DNA of 5,203 bases from Methylovulum sp. (lineage in GTDB: Bacteria; Pseudomonadota; Gammaproteobacteria; Methylococcales; Methylomonadaceae), in the NCBI GenBank assembly GCA_016919605.1, contig JACXTQ010000206.1, positions 1 through 5,203 on the forward strand, in the 5' to 3' direction. Below, one piece after another: positions 4,295 to 5,203 of the stretch; positions within the stretch are counted from its first letter, which is position 1; the number at the start of each line of letters is the position of its first letter. The notes below the pieces were generated by a model. It was not told the DNA's origin. It ran no database searches and worked only from the letters and a program-made list of their open reading frames with translations. The translations under genes and the position numbers were made by a program.

Positions 4295-5203
4295 TTATTT
4301 ACACTCCGGTGTTAAGGAACTACGCCAGGATTGGCTTTCTTTATCAAATAAGCGGCTGTCTTCAGGCCCCCACGAGCCGGCGGGGTAAGTGGCGATATAA
4401 TCGCGCTCAACCGCCCAGGTTTGCAAGATCGGGTCAACAATACGCCAAGCATATTCAACCTCGTCAAAGCGCAAAAACAAGGAACGGTCGCCTTTCATCA
4501 CATCCAGCAACAAATCTTCGTAAGCATCGACCGCTTTTTCATTTTCGTTACGGAAACTGGCATCCAAACTACTGGTGCGGGTGCTCATTTCCAAGCCCGG
4601 CTCTTTCACGGTCATTTCAATGCGGATACATTCTTCCGGCTGTATGCCTAACAGCACCCAATTAGGGTTCATGCAATGCACGTTGGTGTCACGGAAAAAC
4701 TGTAAGGGCGGATGGCGAAAACAAATCGAGATGGTTGATTGCGCTTTCGCCATGCGTTTGCCGGTACGCATATAAAACGGCACGCCCCGCCAGCGCCAAT
4801 TGTCGATATACAGCTTCATTGACGCATACGTCTCGGTGGTGCTGCCCGGTGGGATATTGACCTCATCCAAATAACCCTTGACCTTTTCGTCGTTAATCAT
4901 GCCCTTGGCATATTGGCCACGGAAAGCTTGGGCATGGACGGCTTCCTTGGGGATAGGGCGTATCGATTTTAACACCTTAACCTTTTCATCCCGCAAAGAT
5001 TCGGCCTCCATCGACACCGGCGGCTCCATCGTCACCAGCGTCAGCAATTGCAGCAAATGGCTTTGCAACATATCGCGCAACGCCCCGGCGCTGTCATAAT
5101 AATCGCCACGGCTGTCTATACCGATGCTTTCCGAATGGGTGATTTGAATATGGTCGATGTAATTGCGGTTCCATAACGGTTCCAGCATGACATTGGCAAA
5201 ACG
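4295..5203 (-). CDS. zwf: Glucose-6-phosphate 1-dehydrogenase, C-terminal part (5' end off window)
   Basis: This enzyme oxidises glucose-6-phosphate to 6-phosphogluconolactone with reduction of NADP+ (or NAD+). The 302 codons present run in frame from the right edge to TAA at 4297-4295 and correspond to roughly the last three fifths of a protein usually near 490-500 residues. The visible part begins in RFANVMLEPLWNRNYIDHIQIT, typical of G6PD. It then shows YYDSAGALRDMLQSHLLQLL (35-54), SLRDEKVKVLKSIRPI (69-84), the glucose-6-phosphate region around IDNWRWRGVPFYMRTGKRM (133-151) and DAYEDLLLDVMKGD (226-239), ending in YPAGSWGPEDSRLF (273-286). The N-terminal Rossmann domain and the RIDHYLGKE-type catalytic motif should lie outside the window. 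The first ATG visible inside the window (5188) is internal, not a start. The gene is the upstream partner of pgl, with stop and start abutting. Confidence 0.96.
   Translation of the reverse strand, partial: RFANVMLEPLWNRNYIDHIQITHSESIGIDSRGDYYDSAGALRDMLQSHLLQLLTLVTMEPPVSMEAESLRDEKVKVLKSIRPIPKEAVHAQAFRGQYAKGMINDEKVKGYLDEVNIPPGSTTETYASMKLYIDNWRWRGVPFYMRTGKRMAKAQSTISICFRHPPLQFFRDTNVHCMNPNWVLLGIQPEECIRIEMTVKEPGLEMSTRTSSLDASFRNENEKAVDAYEDLLLDVMKGDRSLFLRFDEVEYAWRIVDPILQTWAVERDYIATYPAGSWGPEDSRLFDKESQSWRSSLTPECK
4304..4307 (-). promoter_or_regulatory. Ribosome binding site of pgl inside the zwf 3' end
   Basis: GGAG on the minus strand lies 9 bases before the pgl ATG and within the last zwf codons. 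It supports the chosen start and coupled translation, because ribosomes terminating on zwf stop exactly next to the pgl start. Confidence 0.6.

Noticed and set aside
4309..4665. Plus-strand open frame of 118 codons opposite zwf
   Set aside because: It is a shadow of the strongly conserved G6PD frame on the minus strand; its translation has no family features.

Overview
The window looks like an ordinary chromosomal stretch from a gammaproteobacterium. Codon use is mixed, GC content is near 50% by eye, and intergenic DNA is AT-rich. The strongest taxonomic hints are an Escherichia-like BaeS/BaeR pair, a proteobacterial CspA-type cold shock protein and an adjacent zwf-pgl pair. A methanotroph-like lineage (Methylococcales) is possible, but that is a guess and the sequence does not prove it.

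Layout, left to right. (1) Positions 1-2248, minus strand: a two-component system. The sensor kinase gene (BaeS-like, GTG start at 2248) comes first. The response regulator gene (BaeR-like, ATG at 719) follows with a 4-base ATGA stop/start overlap, and its 3' end runs off the left edge. (2) Positions 2249-2522: a divergent, AT-rich regulatory region. It holds a candidate baeS promoter, a candidate csp promoter, two separate dyads of operator type and a long (about 155 nt) cold-shock-style 5' leader. (3) Positions 2523-2723, plus strand: a 66-residue cold shock protein. It is followed by a perfect 12-bp hairpin and a C-rich tract that is a textbook G-quadruplex pattern on the minus strand. (4) Positions 2905-3558, plus strand: a DUF1345-family membrane protein of unknown function. 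(5) Positions 3611-5203, minus strand: the oxidative pentose phosphate pair zwf (5' end off the right edge) and pgl. They abut as TAA-ATG with no spacer and converge on the DUF1345 gene.

How the genes relate: BaeS and BaeR form one envelope-stress signalling unit. Zwf and Pgl catalyse consecutive steps from glucose-6-phosphate to 6-phosphogluconate, yielding NADPH. The csp gene and the DUF1345 gene look like stand-alone units. I see no mobile element, CRISPR array, RNA gene, toxin or defence system, and nothing I would call a clearly new system. The most interesting material is small: the control region between baeS and csp, the hairpin plus G-quadruplex motif after csp, and a His/Pro-rich insert in the BaeS sensor domain.
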